Origin: Pseudoalteromonas xiamenensis
Lineage (GTDB): Bacteria > Pseudomonadota > Gammaproteobacteria > Enterobacterales > Alteromonadaceae
Assembly (NCBI RefSeq): GCF_030994125.1
Contig: NZ_CP099917.1
Coordinates: 3,615,589-3,679,588 of the forward strand
Direction of reading: 5' to 3'
Length of the DNA stretch: 64,000 bases
Of this stretch, positions 26,748 through 35,649 are shown piece by piece. The notes beneath the pieces are model-generated. The model ran no database searches and was not told where the DNA came from. It was given only the letters and a program-made list of their open reading frames with translations. The first letter of the stretch is position 1; each line of letters begins with the position of its first letter. The translations under genes were made by a program, and so were the position numbers.

Positions 26748-27704
26748 CTAAAAAGTAACGCGGGTTTCTAAATGTGCACCTTTAATGATGCTTAAGTCTT
26801 GACAATTTAATCGAATTTTACCGAAATAGGTTTCTAACAAAAAGCTTAAGTCTGGTGCACCTTGTTCCGCTAAATCGGAAAGTTGCTTACGAGCACGATG
26901 CAACATGATATTCATGTGATTCATTTGAATGCCTAAATCTTTTGCCATATGTTCACGATATTGCCAACCTTGATGCGATAGCTCAACGCCATTTTCTTTA
27001 TCTTCTATTCTGTGTCTTGCGAGCAGTAAAAGTAGGTAATGATGGCTGCGAGTACCTAGATCATATTCTTTGTTATCGACGTTGATTGAAAGCTGAGTGT
27101 TCTCTTCGTCTTGGCTTACATTAAACATCAGCGAACAAGGTGCAATATTGTGTTCATTGTTCATGATCTCAGTCGATTGGTGCTCAGTCGCACAAATATA
27201 TTGCCACTGAGTGCCTAACGCTTTGACGATTCCACCATCAAAAAGGGCTTGTCGGTCATTGGTGTTGAGGTCTTCGATAAACCAATAATTGATGATTTTG
27301 TCGTGGTAAATAATAAAAGAGGGTTCGTCGTCATTTGGTATAACGAGTTGATCCGTCACTTCGATAACTTGGCGAGGAATGGACTGTGAAATAAGATAAC
27401 GGCAGTTGGTATCCAAATCACCAACTACATAGGAGTTCTCTCCGGCAACAGCGAAATCGATTTTGTCATTTACCGCTAAGGAATAACTTAAGTTTTTGTC
27501 TAACTTTTTGTCGTTTAACCACACACCGTTTGTGCTTACATCACGAATTTGCCACTTACCATCAGCCAATTCGATAATTGCATGATGTCGAGAAATCGTC
27601 GGTTTATCAATGATGGTATCAACGCTCAATTTCTGTCTGCCAACGGTATGGTAGCTCTTTAGATATACCTTTTCTAATTTCTGTTCATCAATTAAGTAAG
27701 CCAT
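26748..27704 (-). CDS. FHA-domain protein
   Basis: A 318-residue protein with an N-terminal forkhead-associated phosphothreonine-binding domain. The key residues are GR (22-23), SRHH (38-41) and STNG (57-60), spaced as in functional FHA domains. The rest is not clearly assignable. The C-terminal third (about 210-318) is helical, with LLLLARHRIEDKE and LGIQMNHMNIMLHRARKQL, which could be a winged-helix DNA-binding region. That would make it a phospho-dependent regulator, but this is inference. No kinase gene lies nearby. AAGGAA precedes the ATG. Confidence 0.75.
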   Translation of the reverse strand: MAYLIDEQKLEKVYLKSYHTVGRQKLSVDTIIDKPTISRHHAIIELADGKWQIRDVSTNGVWLNDKKLDKNLSYSLAVNDKIDFAVAGENSYVVGDLDTNCRYLISQSIPRQVIEVTDQLVIPNDDEPSFIIYHDKIINYWFIEDLNTNDRQALFDGGIVKALGTQWQYICATEHQSTEIMNNEHNIAPCSLMFNVSQDEENTQLSINVDNKEYDLGTRSHHYLLLLLARHRIEDKENGVELSHQGWQYREHMAKDLGIQMNHMNIMLHRARKQLSDLAEQGAPDLSFLLETYFGKIRLNCQDLSIIKGAHLETRVTF

Positions 27705-28021
27705 TGAAATTCCTTCTATCTAAAAATAGCGCCTTATTTGTATACGCCGAGTAGTCGACATTGTTATTCGAGGCTACCATATCGTTAATGGAGAGTATCA
27801 ATCAAATTGATTCTTGGTGTCTTAGAGAGATGATACCGTAATTTTATTGAATATACGATTACAGCGGATTACACCATGATTGTTTCAAATTAGCGCTTTT
27901 TTTACTTGCGACCAAAAAAAGGATGGACCATATTTTAGTCAGAAGGACCACGAAATTTTCCTTTCCCTTCTTTTTTTGCAGTGATTTGAAAGGCACTGCA
28001 CTGCCGCTAAGGAGTACCGTT
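27705..28021. other. Divergent intergenic region
   Basis: About 315 bases between the FHA gene and the CBS gene, which are divergent. It contains a pyrimidine-rich tract on the plus strand near 27957-27978. I see no convincing gene. An in-frame ATG at 27923 exists but the CBS gene more likely starts at 28022. Confidence 0.4.
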
Positions 28022-28612
28022 ATGGGTGAATACCGCGCAATTAAAACCATAAAACTAGACGAGGTTTTCCAGTTTTGCGACCACTATGATTCTGAACCGC
28101 TTTCACTATCGAGTTCAGCACTTAAAGTCGTTACAGATTTCACTCGTAGACAACCTCAAGTTATCATGAAAGATGTGGATGTAGACCATGCACTGTATAT
28201 GATGATAAACGGGCATGTAAGATCAAAGTTGGTTATTGATCACGATGATACGTTTCTTGGCGTGATCACCGCGAAAGATTTAACGGGTCGAAAAGTGTTA
28301 GCAACAGCACAAAAGAAAAGCTTAGGTCGTGCTGATTTAACGGTAGAAGACATGATGACTAAGCGATTTGAGCTTCAAGCAATGCCATATCGTCTTGTTG
28401 AATCAGCAAAAATTGGTGATGTCGTTGAAACACTTCAAGACATTGGTCAACAACACGTTCTATTAGTTGACGACAAAGGCGCATTGCGAGGTATGATTTC
28501 GGCAAGTGACATTGCAAGAGCACTGCACATGCCGGTGAATATCTTAGAAAAAGCTCGGTCATTTAAATCGATTTTCGAAATTATCCACGATAGAGAAGAA
28601 TTAGACGCCTAG
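28022..28612 (+). CDS. CBS-domain pair protein
   Basis: A 196-residue cytosolic protein with two CBS domains (about 50-105 and 120-180), the usual adenine-nucleotide sensing module. The pattern is seen in SKLVIDHDDTFLGVITAKDL and HVLLVDDKGALRGMISASDIARAL. ATG 28022 is chosen because AAGGAG (28009-28014) sits seven bases before it; the frame is open further up to 27923 but that extension has unlikely composition. No partner domain is fused, so it probably regulates another protein. Confidence 0.82.
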   Translation: MGEYRAIKTIKLDEVFQFCDHYDSEPLSLSSSALKVVTDFTRRQPQVIMKDVDVDHALYMMINGHVRSKLVIDHDDTFLGVITAKDLTGRKVLATAQKKSLGRADLTVEDMMTKRFELQAMPYRLVESAKIGDVVETLQDIGQQHVLLVDDKGALRGMISASDIARALHMPVNILEKARSFKSIFEIIHDREELDA

Positions 28613-28624
28613 CTCAATCTATTT

Positions 28625-28656
28625 CAGTACAGGTTGGTGACCTCCAACCTGTACTG
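28625..28656. terminator. Bidirectional terminator-like hairpin
   Basis: CAGTACAGGTTGG (28625-28637) and CCAACCTGTACTG (28644-28656) form a perfect 13-bp stem with a 6-base loop, between convergent genes. No T run follows. Confidence 0.6.
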
Positions 28657-28687
28657 TTCAGCCAAATCCACGTTTACGCCATGACAC

Positions 28688-29602
28688 TTATAGATTCAAT
28701 TTAGCCACGTAGTTTAATGCACCAACAATTGCTGCAACTTGCCCCGCAATACAGTTTTCTGGGGTGGAAAGTTCGCCATCTGGGTAAACTTCTGTTGTTG
28801 TGACATAAGGAGCATTAGTTACACCCATACAAAGACCTAGCTTTGTACCGTCATAATTGATGACGCCAAACTGATCAAGTGGTACTCCAATGAGTTCATT
28901 ATTGCTATCAGCTGGCGCAATCGCAGTAACCGTTTGGACTTCCTCAATGATCGCTTTTTGGAATTCAGGTTGTGGTTTTTGGGTATGGCCGACCAAATAA
29001 AACCCATCTGGGATATTCCAGTTGTGGTTGACTTTACCGTCTCTGGCTGCCAATGCAGGACGAAATTCCGAGTTATCGGTGTCTGTCGTTTCATGCAAAT
29101 CAATATGCATTAGAAAGGTGAGTTCATTATCTTCTAGGTATTTGATAAATGACGCTGCTTCAGGCGCTGGGCTGTTGTTGTAAAAAGAACGGTTCGGATC
29201 TATGGCACTTGGATTCCAGCGATTTATTGTTTCATAACCCCAAGGGCTAATGCAAGGCGCAACGATGAGATTAAATTGAGCTTCGTACTCTTTGCCAAAA
29301 CGCGCTAAGAAAGCAAGTGCACCATGCACACCGCTCGTTTCATAGCCATGCACACCACCGGTAATAAGTGCATTTGGTTTTGTACTATCCCAAACTTTAC
29401 TTTTAAGGATAAAAAGAGGAAAACACTGAGCGTAATTTAATGTTCCATATTGGACTTTGTCAAAGTGCTCGGTTAAATCATCAATTTTAGACACAACTTC
29501 GTCAAAATAACTGCGGTGAGAGACTTGTGAAGAAAGCCACATTTCTTTGTGATGTTGTTGCCATGGTTCACCGGGGGTACCGATTGGGTAAACGATATTC
29601 AT
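28688..29602 (-). CDS. M14-type zinc carboxypeptidase / succinylglutamate desuccinylase-like protein
   Basis: A 304-residue cytosolic protein of the M14 metallopeptidase clan. GGVHGYETSG supplies the HxxE zinc ligands, HIDLHETTD the third ligand, and TTEVYPDG the likely catalytic Glu. DPNRSF holds the substrate-carboxylate-binding Arg. Members cleave C-terminal residues or small acylated amino acids. There is no signal peptide. It lies alone, so neither the substrate nor the pathway is given by context. Confidence 0.82.
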   Translation of the reverse strand: MNIVYPIGTPGEPWQQHHKEMWLSSQVSHRSYFDEVVSKIDDLTEHFDKVQYGTLNYAQCFPLFILKSKVWDSTKPNALITGGVHGYETSGVHGALAFLARFGKEYEAQFNLIVAPCISPWGYETINRWNPSAIDPNRSFYNNSPAPEAASFIKYLEDNELTFLMHIDLHETTDTDNSEFRPALAARDGKVNHNWNIPDGFYLVGHTQKPQPEFQKAIIEEVQTVTAIAPADSNNELIGVPLDQFGVINYDGTKLGLCMGVTNAPYVTTTEVYPDGELSTPENCIAGQVAAIVGALNYVAKLNL

Positions 29603-29683
29603 TTAAGCTGTTATTACTGAGAACGGGTAACCAATATGCTAAGAAAGCGGCGCCTTCTTAGCAAGTAAAATAGGGTAGATTGA

Positions 29684-30094
29684 CTAAATTGAATATCCCT
29701 GCATGCGAAGTTGCGCAAGTTGCTTTTCACATGGATTGAAGGCGACGAAAAGTAATGTTGAATCAACAAGTGATATTTTAGTCACTTTTAAACCAATGAC
29801 AGAAAGCACTTTTACCCCAGTGATCTGTTCAGCCAAAACATAACGGCGATTACCTAGCGCATTAATATAATAAAGTCCTTGGGAACAAAATACCGCTTTA
29901 CGCTGACCAGTAAGAGACAGTGATAAATGGAAAGCGCAAAATAAAACGATCACCAGTGCTAGAAATAGTTCTAAATGATTGAACGACGACTTCCCAAAAT
30001 CATTCAATAACGCGCCAAAGCCCCAGATAGCTGCAGCGAATACGCACAATAGCACGTAAAAAGATTTATTAATGTTTAGTTGTAATTCTCTCAT
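29684..30094 (-). CDS. Unknown two-helix membrane protein
   Basis: A 136-residue protein that I do not recognise. Two hydrophobic helices (about 13-30 and 40-58) are followed by a compact, mixed domain of about 75 residues with short beta-like stretches. The layout, two N-terminal helices plus a small cytoplasmic domain, resembles several unrelated small inner-membrane families. It shares orientation with the M14-like gene at 28688-29602 and precedes it by about 80 bases, so the two may be cotranscribed. Confidence 0.65.
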   Translation of the reverse strand: MRELQLNINKSFYVLLCVFAAAIWGFGALLNDFGKSSFNHLELFLALVIVLFCAFHLSLSLTGQRKAVFCSQGLYYINALGNRRYVLAEQITGVKVLSVIGLKVTKISLVDSTLLFVAFNPCEKQLAQLRMQGYSI

Positions 30095-30307
30095 GTCATC
30101 AACTCACTACTTTTTTGATTGTGTTTAGCTTAATGGAACAAAATGGATGAAATGTGGAGGTAGTACAAAATGACTATATTTTGAGAGTGTTTTTTTGATA
30201 TAAATTATAACGTATTGAAATATAATAAATTAGAAGTGCATGGGAAAGAACAGATGGCGACGAAAACTTAGCGGTGGCGATGAGTAATTGTGTTCGAATG
30301 TGCAATG

Positions 30308-31171
30308 TTACTTGCGCGGGTCCAACGTTTTCCAATGGCTCACGTCTCTATTGAGAAATCCGCACTCTTGATATGCGCGCTCTATAAAGCCCGTCTTACG
30401 AAGAATGGATAATCCTGTTTGCAACGCTTGAAAAGTGTTTGATCCTAAAGGATGCTTTTTTGATACAACAAAATGTCGACTGTCTAAGAGTGCTACTTTT
30501 AAATGTGGTATCGCCTCAATTTTATAGCCTGTCCCTTGATATTCATATGGGGGATGATTCGTAAACGGTACTAGCATTACGTCGACCCAGCCGCGACTAA
30601 CCATTTTAGCCATGACTATCCAATCTGATTCATCGACAAGTGTGTTTGGCTTGAGTGCGTTAATTGTCTTCCAATCAACATACCACGCTTGGCTAGATAC
30701 GATTGAAACCCGGCTTAAGTCGGATGTTATTTTTTGACTTAATTCATCTATTCGAGCAGGGGAGGTAAAGATACCTGCAAAGTATTCACCTTTACGAATT
30801 ATGGGATCTGAAATGTAAACTTCGTCTTCATATTGTGCTGCGTCACTGTACCAAACTGTGTCGAAACTGATTAATAACAAACCATCTTTTAAAAGTCTTA
30901 AATTGCGCGCGTCGTAATTACCAAGTTCAAATTCAAACTGTAATTTTAGCCCCCCCAATTCAATTGCTCTTTGTACCAGAATAAAGTCAACAACATCACG
31001 TTGACATACTTCGTGTTGAAAATGCTCGATGGTAAGTGGTGATTGACTACCTAAAAGTGTCTGGGCGTATTCGTAAATATCTTTTTCAATAGTTATAGGC
31101 ACTTCCAACCCATCAGAAGCGGATGAGCTTAACGAAATAAGCATTAAAAAGGTTAAGTAGGTTTTTTGCAT
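30308..31171 (-). CDS. Periplasmic solute-binding-like protein
   Basis: A 287-residue protein with a signal peptide (about 1-18, ending SSSAS). The body looks like a family 3 solute-binding fold as found in many Alteromonadales: RAIELGGLKLQFEFE, then PIIRKGEYFAGIFTS and DVMLVPFTNHPP, with HFVVSKKHPLGSN near the end. Two cysteines are present. There is no permease or ATPase nearby, so it may be a sensor-like orphan. It contains a seven-G run (minus strand) within ELGGLK that keeps the frame open. Confidence 0.65.
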   Translation of the reverse strand: MQKTYLTFLMLISLSSSASDGLEVPITIEKDIYEYAQTLLGSQSPLTIEHFQHEVCQRDVVDFILVQRAIELGGLKLQFEFELGNYDARNLRLLKDGLLLISFDTVWYSDAAQYEDEVYISDPIIRKGEYFAGIFTSPARIDELSQKITSDLSRVSIVSSQAWYVDWKTINALKPNTLVDESDWIVMAKMVSRGWVDVMLVPFTNHPPYEYQGTGYKIEAIPHLKVALLDSRHFVVSKKHPLGSNTFQALQTGLSILRKTGFIERAYQECGFLNRDVSHWKTLDPRK

Positions 31172-31398
31172 GAAAGAGTACCGTCTATTCCCTTATGAGT
31201 GTAGCGTAAATGGTTATTTTTGGTTAAAAAATGAACTTGCTAGACCAGTTTTCGTTTATTGCAAAATGAAAAAAAATCATATGCTGATACTATTTTTGAG
31301 CGCGGCAAAAGCTGCTATAAAAATAAACTTGCAACGAAAAGCATTCATCAAAGAGAGAATAGTCTGGTGCGGCTTTTCAAATTTAAAAGGAATAAAAA

Positions 31399-31794
31399 AT
31401 GAAATTTGAACAGCTACTTACACACTTTGATATGGGCATTAGCATAGAGCAATTACAAAAAGAATCACTGTTAGACATTGCGATTTTGTTCATGGGGCTG
31501 GATGGTGCAATTGACGACAAAGAAAAGCTTGTTGTTAAATCGTTTGCCCGCAACTTAAACTGGCATTCAGTCATTCCACTCGATGATTACATTACGGATA
31601 TGCAAGGGAAGTGTATTCTTGCCATCCAAAGCAACGAAGTTGAATCCTTTATTCAGCACCGTTTGAAGCATATTGTGGATGCACCAATGCGAGAATTAGC
31701 GTTGAAACTGGCCAATGAGGTGTCCAAAGCGGATGGCACAATTGACGATAAAGAACGTAGAGCTTTATCATTGCTTGAAGCCGAAATTATTTAG
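31399..31794 (+). CDS. TerB-like protein
   Basis: A 131-residue all-helical protein of the TerB (tellurite resistance B) fold. Two copies of an acidic motif are clear: DGAIDDKEK and ADGTIDDKER, the metal-binding loops of TerB. Despite the name, single TerB-domain genes without the ter operon are common in proteobacteria and their role is not known. AAAAGGAAT lies before the ATG. Confidence 0.75.
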   Translation: MKFEQLLTHFDMGISIEQLQKESLLDIAILFMGLDGAIDDKEKLVVKSFARNLNWHSVIPLDDYITDMQGKCILAIQSNEVESFIQHRLKHIVDAPMRELALKLANEVSKADGTIDDKERRALSLLEAEII

Positions 31795-31803
31795 TCCTTA
31801 CAA

Positions 31804-31834
31804 GAACGGTGAGACCTAATGATTTTCACCGTTC
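31804..31834. terminator. Terminator-like hairpin after TerB gene
   Basis: GAACGGTGA (31804-31812) pairs with TCACCGTTC (31826-31834), loop of 13 bases, between convergent genes. No T run. Confidence 0.45.
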
Positions 31835-31867
31835 GTTGAAACGATGTATTTGAGACGCTTTTTCCTT

Positions 31868-32754
31868 TCACAATAAATTCTTTAATGCCTTAGCAAGTGT
31901 AGGGTAGTCAAAATAGAAACCCGCTTCAAGCAAACGAGTAGGGTAGACTTGTTGTCCATAAATGAGTAAATCGGCCATTTCACCAAAAAGCAATTTCATT
32001 GCCCAAGCGGGCATAGTAAGCAAGCAAGGCCGATGAAGTTGGACGGCGAGAGTTTTTGAAAATTCATGGTTATTAACTGCGTTTGGTGCGGTCATATTGA
32101 AAATGCCTTGTGCAGTTGAATGTTCAAGCAAGAACATAATTCCTTTGACCATGTCTTGGATGTGGATCCAAGACATCATTTGCTGGCCATCTGCAACGAC
32201 ACTGCCTAGGCCTAGTTTGAACGATGGCAGCAGTTTTTTTAACGCCCCCCGTTTGCGCTTAAAACAATGCCAGTTCTAAGTATGCAGACGCGAGTATTCT
32301 GGTTGACCTTAAGTGCTTCATGTTCCCATTTTGAGCATAGCTCATGCGAAAACTCGATATAGGCTTCTTCAAATGTTTCATCTATCAGCTTATTTGGCGA
32401 CTGCCTGCCGTAGTAGCCAATCGCACTACCAGAGATAAAAACAGTTGGGGGGGTCTCACAGCTATTTATTTTCGAAACAAGTGACTTTGTTATTCCAAGT
32501 CGGCTTTGCACGATTAACTTTTTTTGCTTTTCACGCCAACGCTTTTCAGCGATAGGTTCACCAGCCAAATTAATGACTGCATCAATAGTATTAAAATCAA
32601 CATCTTCAATGTGCGTGATTGCAGTGATATGATTTGAGTCGTTGATTTGCTGATTGTCAACGTTTCGAGTTAACACAAAAAGCGTGTGTGCGTGTAATTG
32701 AGCACAAAGCATGCTACCGATTAACCCAGTTCCACCCGTTATCAATATATTCAT
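31868..32754 (-). pseudogene. YfcH-type NAD(P)-dependent epimerase, frameshifted at a G6 run
   Basis: The N-terminal half runs from 32754: MNILITGGTGLIGSMLC (the GxxGxxG Rossmann motif), INLAGEPIAEKRW, FISGSAIGYYG and CILRTGIVLSANGG. It then meets a stop near 32239. The second half continues in another frame from about 32245 to 31868 with MMSWIHIQDMVKG and FNMTAPNAVNN. Joining them needs one extra base at the six-C run at 32245-32250 (G on the coding strand), giving ...NGGALKKLLPSF.... Rebuilt length is about 295 residues, equal to E. coli YfcH (297). The family is a short-chain epimerase of unknown substrate. It is either a real one-base loss, phase variation, or an assembly error. Confidence 0.85.
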
Positions 32755-32812
32755 AGAAGTTTATGCGACTGAAATATACTCTATATACGGTATAGTGGAT
32801 GGTTTAGATTAG

Positions 32813-32825
32813 CGCGAGCCTCGCG
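32813..32825. promoter_or_regulatory. 13-bp palindrome before the TqsA-like gene
   Basis: CGCGAG-C-CTCGCG, a perfect palindrome with a one-base centre, 58 bases before the start codon. TATAGT (32791-32796) upstream could be a -10. An operator is possible. Confidence 0.35.
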
Positions 32826-32883
32826 AATTCATTTGAAACACGTTGTGTTCTTCGCGTGTCACAACCGTTTGAAAGGGAAATAG

Positions 32884-33921
32884 ATGCCTCAAGTTTCACC
32901 TGCACATCGCACATTAGTAATACTCGCTTGTCTGGTTATCGTTTTTGCCGGAATTAAGCTTGCTAGTAGCATAGTTATTCCATTTATATTGGCAGCATTT
33001 ATCGCCATTATTTGTAGCCCAATGCTTCATTTCTTTGCCCGGTTTCATATTCCTAAAGGCATTTCTATTTTGCTTATTATCGCCATAGTGGTTGGTATCG
33101 GTGTGAGTTTAGCTGGATTGGTTGGGCAATCTGTAACGGATTTTTCTAAACAGCTTCCAAGTTACAAGGCTCAGTTGCAAGACAAGTTTGTCTGGTTGAT
33201 TAATATCGCGGCTACCTATGGCGTACCTGTTGATAAGCAGCAACTAATCAAGCTCTTTGATCCAGGCCAAGTATTTGATGTTGCGACGAATACGTTGTCG
33301 AGTTTAGGCGGGGTGATGGCGAACATATTTCTTATTATGTTAACTGTCATTTTTATGCTTTTCGAGGCACCTACACTAAGTCAAAAAGTGCATCTCGCAT
33401 TAGATGACCCAGAAATGAAAATGAAAGCAATTGACCGATTCTTAGAGTCTATCAACAGTTATCTTGCCATAAAAACGCTTGTTTCGCTTGCCACTGGTGT
33501 GTTGGTGAGTGTTTTCCTCTGGATCCTAGGGTTGGATTATTTTCTGTTATGGGGCGTGATAGCTTTCTTTTTGAATTACATTCCAAACATTGGTTCAATC
33601 ATCGCCGCCGTACCGGCAGTATTACTCGCACTTGTTACACTCGGACCATTGGAATCTGGAATTGTAGCAATTGGTTATGTCGTCATTAATACAGTGATGG
33701 GTAATATCATCGAACCGAAATTTATGGGAAAGGGGCTTGGGCTATCAACGCTGGTTGTTTTCCTATCACTCATTTTTTGGGGATGGCTACTTGGTACGGT
33801 CGGTATGTTGCTATCTGTGCCTCTCACTATGGTTGTTAAGATAGGATTAGAGAATACAGAGAAAGGAAAGTGGCTTGCTGTGCTGCTCGGGAACGTTGAT
33901 GAAAACAAAGATGCCCATTAA
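32884..33921 (+). CDS. AI-2E family exporter, TqsA-like
   Basis: A 345-residue inner-membrane protein of the AI-2E/PerM family with eight or so hydrophobic segments. Family patterns include IPFILAAFIAIICSP in the first helices, then the long central soluble stretch (about 95-150), and NYIPNIGSIIAAVPAVLLAL plus GNIIEPKFMGKGLGLS near the C-terminus. The length equals E. coli TqsA (344), which affects autoinducer-2 release. The actual substrate is not shown by sequence. AAGGGAAA lies before the ATG. Its stop codon overlaps the convergent gene's stop. Confidence 0.85.
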   Translation: MPQVSPAHRTLVILACLVIVFAGIKLASSIVIPFILAAFIAIICSPMLHFFARFHIPKGISILLIIAIVVGIGVSLAGLVGQSVTDFSKQLPSYKAQLQDKFVWLINIAATYGVPVDKQQLIKLFDPGQVFDVATNTLSSLGGVMANIFLIMLTVIFMLFEAPTLSQKVHLALDDPEMKMKAIDRFLESINSYLAIKTLVSLATGVLVSVFLWILGLDYFLLWGVIAFFLNYIPNIGSIIAAVPAVLLALVTLGPLESGIVAIGYVVINTVMGNIIEPKFMGKGLGLSTLVVFLSLIFWGWLLGTVGMLLSVPLTMVVKIGLENTEKGKWLAVLLGNVDENKDAH

Positions 33922-34322
33922 TAGGGCATCTTGAGCGTTTCTAAATTTTGTTTGCGTAAATTAATTTCGCAGGTTTTATAGGCAATAGCCGCTTTTGTTG
34001 GATTGGGCATTTTATGCAAATAACGCCATCGACAAGTGTCTTCCATATAATTAACTTGATTATTGGCAGCTCGTTTAATGATAGGCAGCAGTTGAGTATT
34101 GCCTGTATCTTCCTGTATTTTTTCAATGTCTAACTTAAGCTTTTGGAACCAAGTCTGTTCCGACGACTTTAGAAGCTCGATATTTTGATCTAAACATTGG
34201 ATATACTTTTTGGCTTTCTCAGGATGATCACTTTCGAGAGTACTGCAATCGCGCAAGTTGTCTAAAGCATGTACAGAAGGCGCTAAAAGTAAACTCAATG
34301 CTATTAAATTAGTTCTTTTCAT
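33918..34322 (-). CDS. Small exported cysteine-containing protein (LprI-like architecture)
   Basis: A 134-residue protein with a signal peptide (about 1-19, VHALDN). The mature part has four cysteines (CSTL, CLDQN, CRWRY, CEINL), consistent with two disulfides, and helical charged segments. The layout resembles DUF1311/LprI lysozyme-inhibitor-like proteins, but I am not sure. It begins inside the end of the histidine kinase gene (14-base overlap), so it is the last gene of the PepSY-regulator-kinase unit. Confidence 0.65.
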   Translation of the reverse strand: MKRTNLIALSLLLAPSVHALDNLRDCSTLESDHPEKAKKYIQCLDQNIELLKSSEQTWFQKLKLDIEKIQEDTGNTQLLPIIKRAANNQVNYMEDTCRWRYLHKMPNPTKAAIAYKTCEINLRKQNLETLKMPY

Positions 34323-35649
34323 TTTTAAATTCTACCACAAATTCCGCGCCGCCGAGCCCAGATTGATCAATCACTAAATTACCGTGATAGGAGTTGACCA
34401 AGTCAGACACAATCGCCATACCTACGCCATGTCCTGCTTCATATGTGTCTAGCCGTTTGCCTCGGGTCAAAAGATCTTCTCGTTTGTCTTCTGGGACACC
34501 GGGCCCATCATCACTAACGGATAAGCGTACACCTTTGTTTTGCAAACGAGTCACTGTTATATCGACTTTGGACGCACAAGCTTTACAGGCGTTATCAATT
34601 AAATTGCCAAATATTTCCATTAAGTCTGTTTTGTCACCAAGAAATGCGGCTTTCTCTTCACATGAAAACGTAAATTCAATGTCTTTCTGGTGATAAACCT
34701 TTCTCATTGCATTAAGTATAGACTGTACAATAGGTTCAATTTCAGTTTGCTTTTTCCAAGCATCTGAAGCACCTGTTGCTGCTCGTTTTAATTGATGTTC
34801 AATCATCGCGTTTATACGGTCGAGCTGCTCTTGAGCGTCTACATCGTTTGCTAAAGGGCTCGATTTTAAAACCGCTAACGGTGTTTTTAACGCATGAGCG
34901 AGGTCACTTAAAGAGGCTCGATAGCGCTCTTTCTGGCGTTGTTGAGATTCCAGGAGAAGGTTCAAGTCGAGTTTGATATTACGAAGTTCGACAGGGTAAA
35001 GTCCAGACACGCGTTCTCGATTACCGGCCTCAATTTCTTTGATCTCTTTATCGAGCCGTTGTAGTGGTCGCGCATTCCAGATAAAGCCAAGCGCCATAAG
35101 TCCTGCAATCACAATTCCCATTATCAGCATCCACGTGACGAGTGTATCCCTAAAGCGACCCATTTGAGCAAGTAGAGCAGAGTTTTGTTTTAGTAAGATA
35201 AAGCGGGCTTGCTGTGAATGCTCTGCATTGCCAAGGATAACGGTCAAGCTGAGTTGCCAATAGGCGACACCTTGATATTCAACGCGCCTAAAATCCGAAT
35301 TTCCAGCCTGTGCGTCACTAAATTCGGGGGAGACGGAAAGATTTACAGCTGATTCGGAATACCAAATAAGTTCATTACCTTGATAAATAAGCGCGTAAGT
35401 ATCTGAGTTGAGGCGATTGAGTTCGGGTGCCAAGATGCTTCTGGGCATGCCTATTCCTTCATCCAAAAATTCAACTTCCGAGATGAGCGAATATAAGTGT
35501 GCTTCAAGTGTATTGCGCGTGGCTTCGACCAGAGAATCGTAATAAGCACGACCAATCGAAAAGAAAAGCGAAGGTAAAGCAACAACTAAAACAAAGACAA
35601 GGATAAATCCTTGTCTTATTTTTAGGGATATTTGCGGTCCAATTACCAC
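34309..35649 (-). CDS. PhoQ-like sensor histidine kinase
   Basis: A 446-residue inner-membrane histidine kinase. The first helix (about 14-33) and second (about 172-192) flank a periplasmic sensor of roughly 135 residues. A HAMP-like linker follows. The phosphorylation site is SDLAHALKTPLAVL with His252, which closely follows the PhoQ H-box (HSLKTPLAVL). The ATPase part has FGNLIDNACKA (N box), DDGPGVP and GHGVGMAIV (G boxes). It overlaps the response-regulator gene by 7 bases. The sensor region has no acidic patch that I can identify as in E. coli PhoQ, so the signal may differ. Confidence 0.88.
   Translation of the reverse strand: MVIGPQISLKIRQGFILVFVLVVALPSLFFSIGRAYYDSLVEATRNTLEAHLYSLISEVEFLDEGIGMPRSILAPELNRLNSDTYALIYQGNELIWYSESAVNLSVSPEFSDAQAGNSDFRRVEYQGVAYWQLSLTVILGNAEHSQQARFILLKQNSALLAQMGRFRDTLVTWMLIMGIVIAGLMALGFIWNARPLQRLDKEIKEIEAGNRERVSGLYPVELRNIKLDLNLLLESQQRQKERYRASLSDLAHALKTPLAVLKSSPLANDVDAQEQLDRINAMIEHQLKRAATGASDAWKKQTEIEPIVQSILNAMRKVYHQKDIEFTFSCEEKAAFLGDKTDLMEIFGNLIDNACKACASKVDITVTRLQNKGVRLSVSDDGPGVPEDKREDLLTRGKRLDTYEAGHGVGMAIVSDLVNSYHGNLVIDQSGLGGAEFVVEFKNEKN

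Noticed and set aside
27923-28021. N-terminal extension of the CBS protein
   Set aside because: The extension is Phe-rich, unlike the family, and ATG 28022 has an excellent Shine-Dalgarno.
31170-31409. 79-codon open frame between the solute-binding-like and TerB genes
   Set aside because: No ribosome site, unlikely residue composition, and it overlaps the promoter area of both flanking genes.
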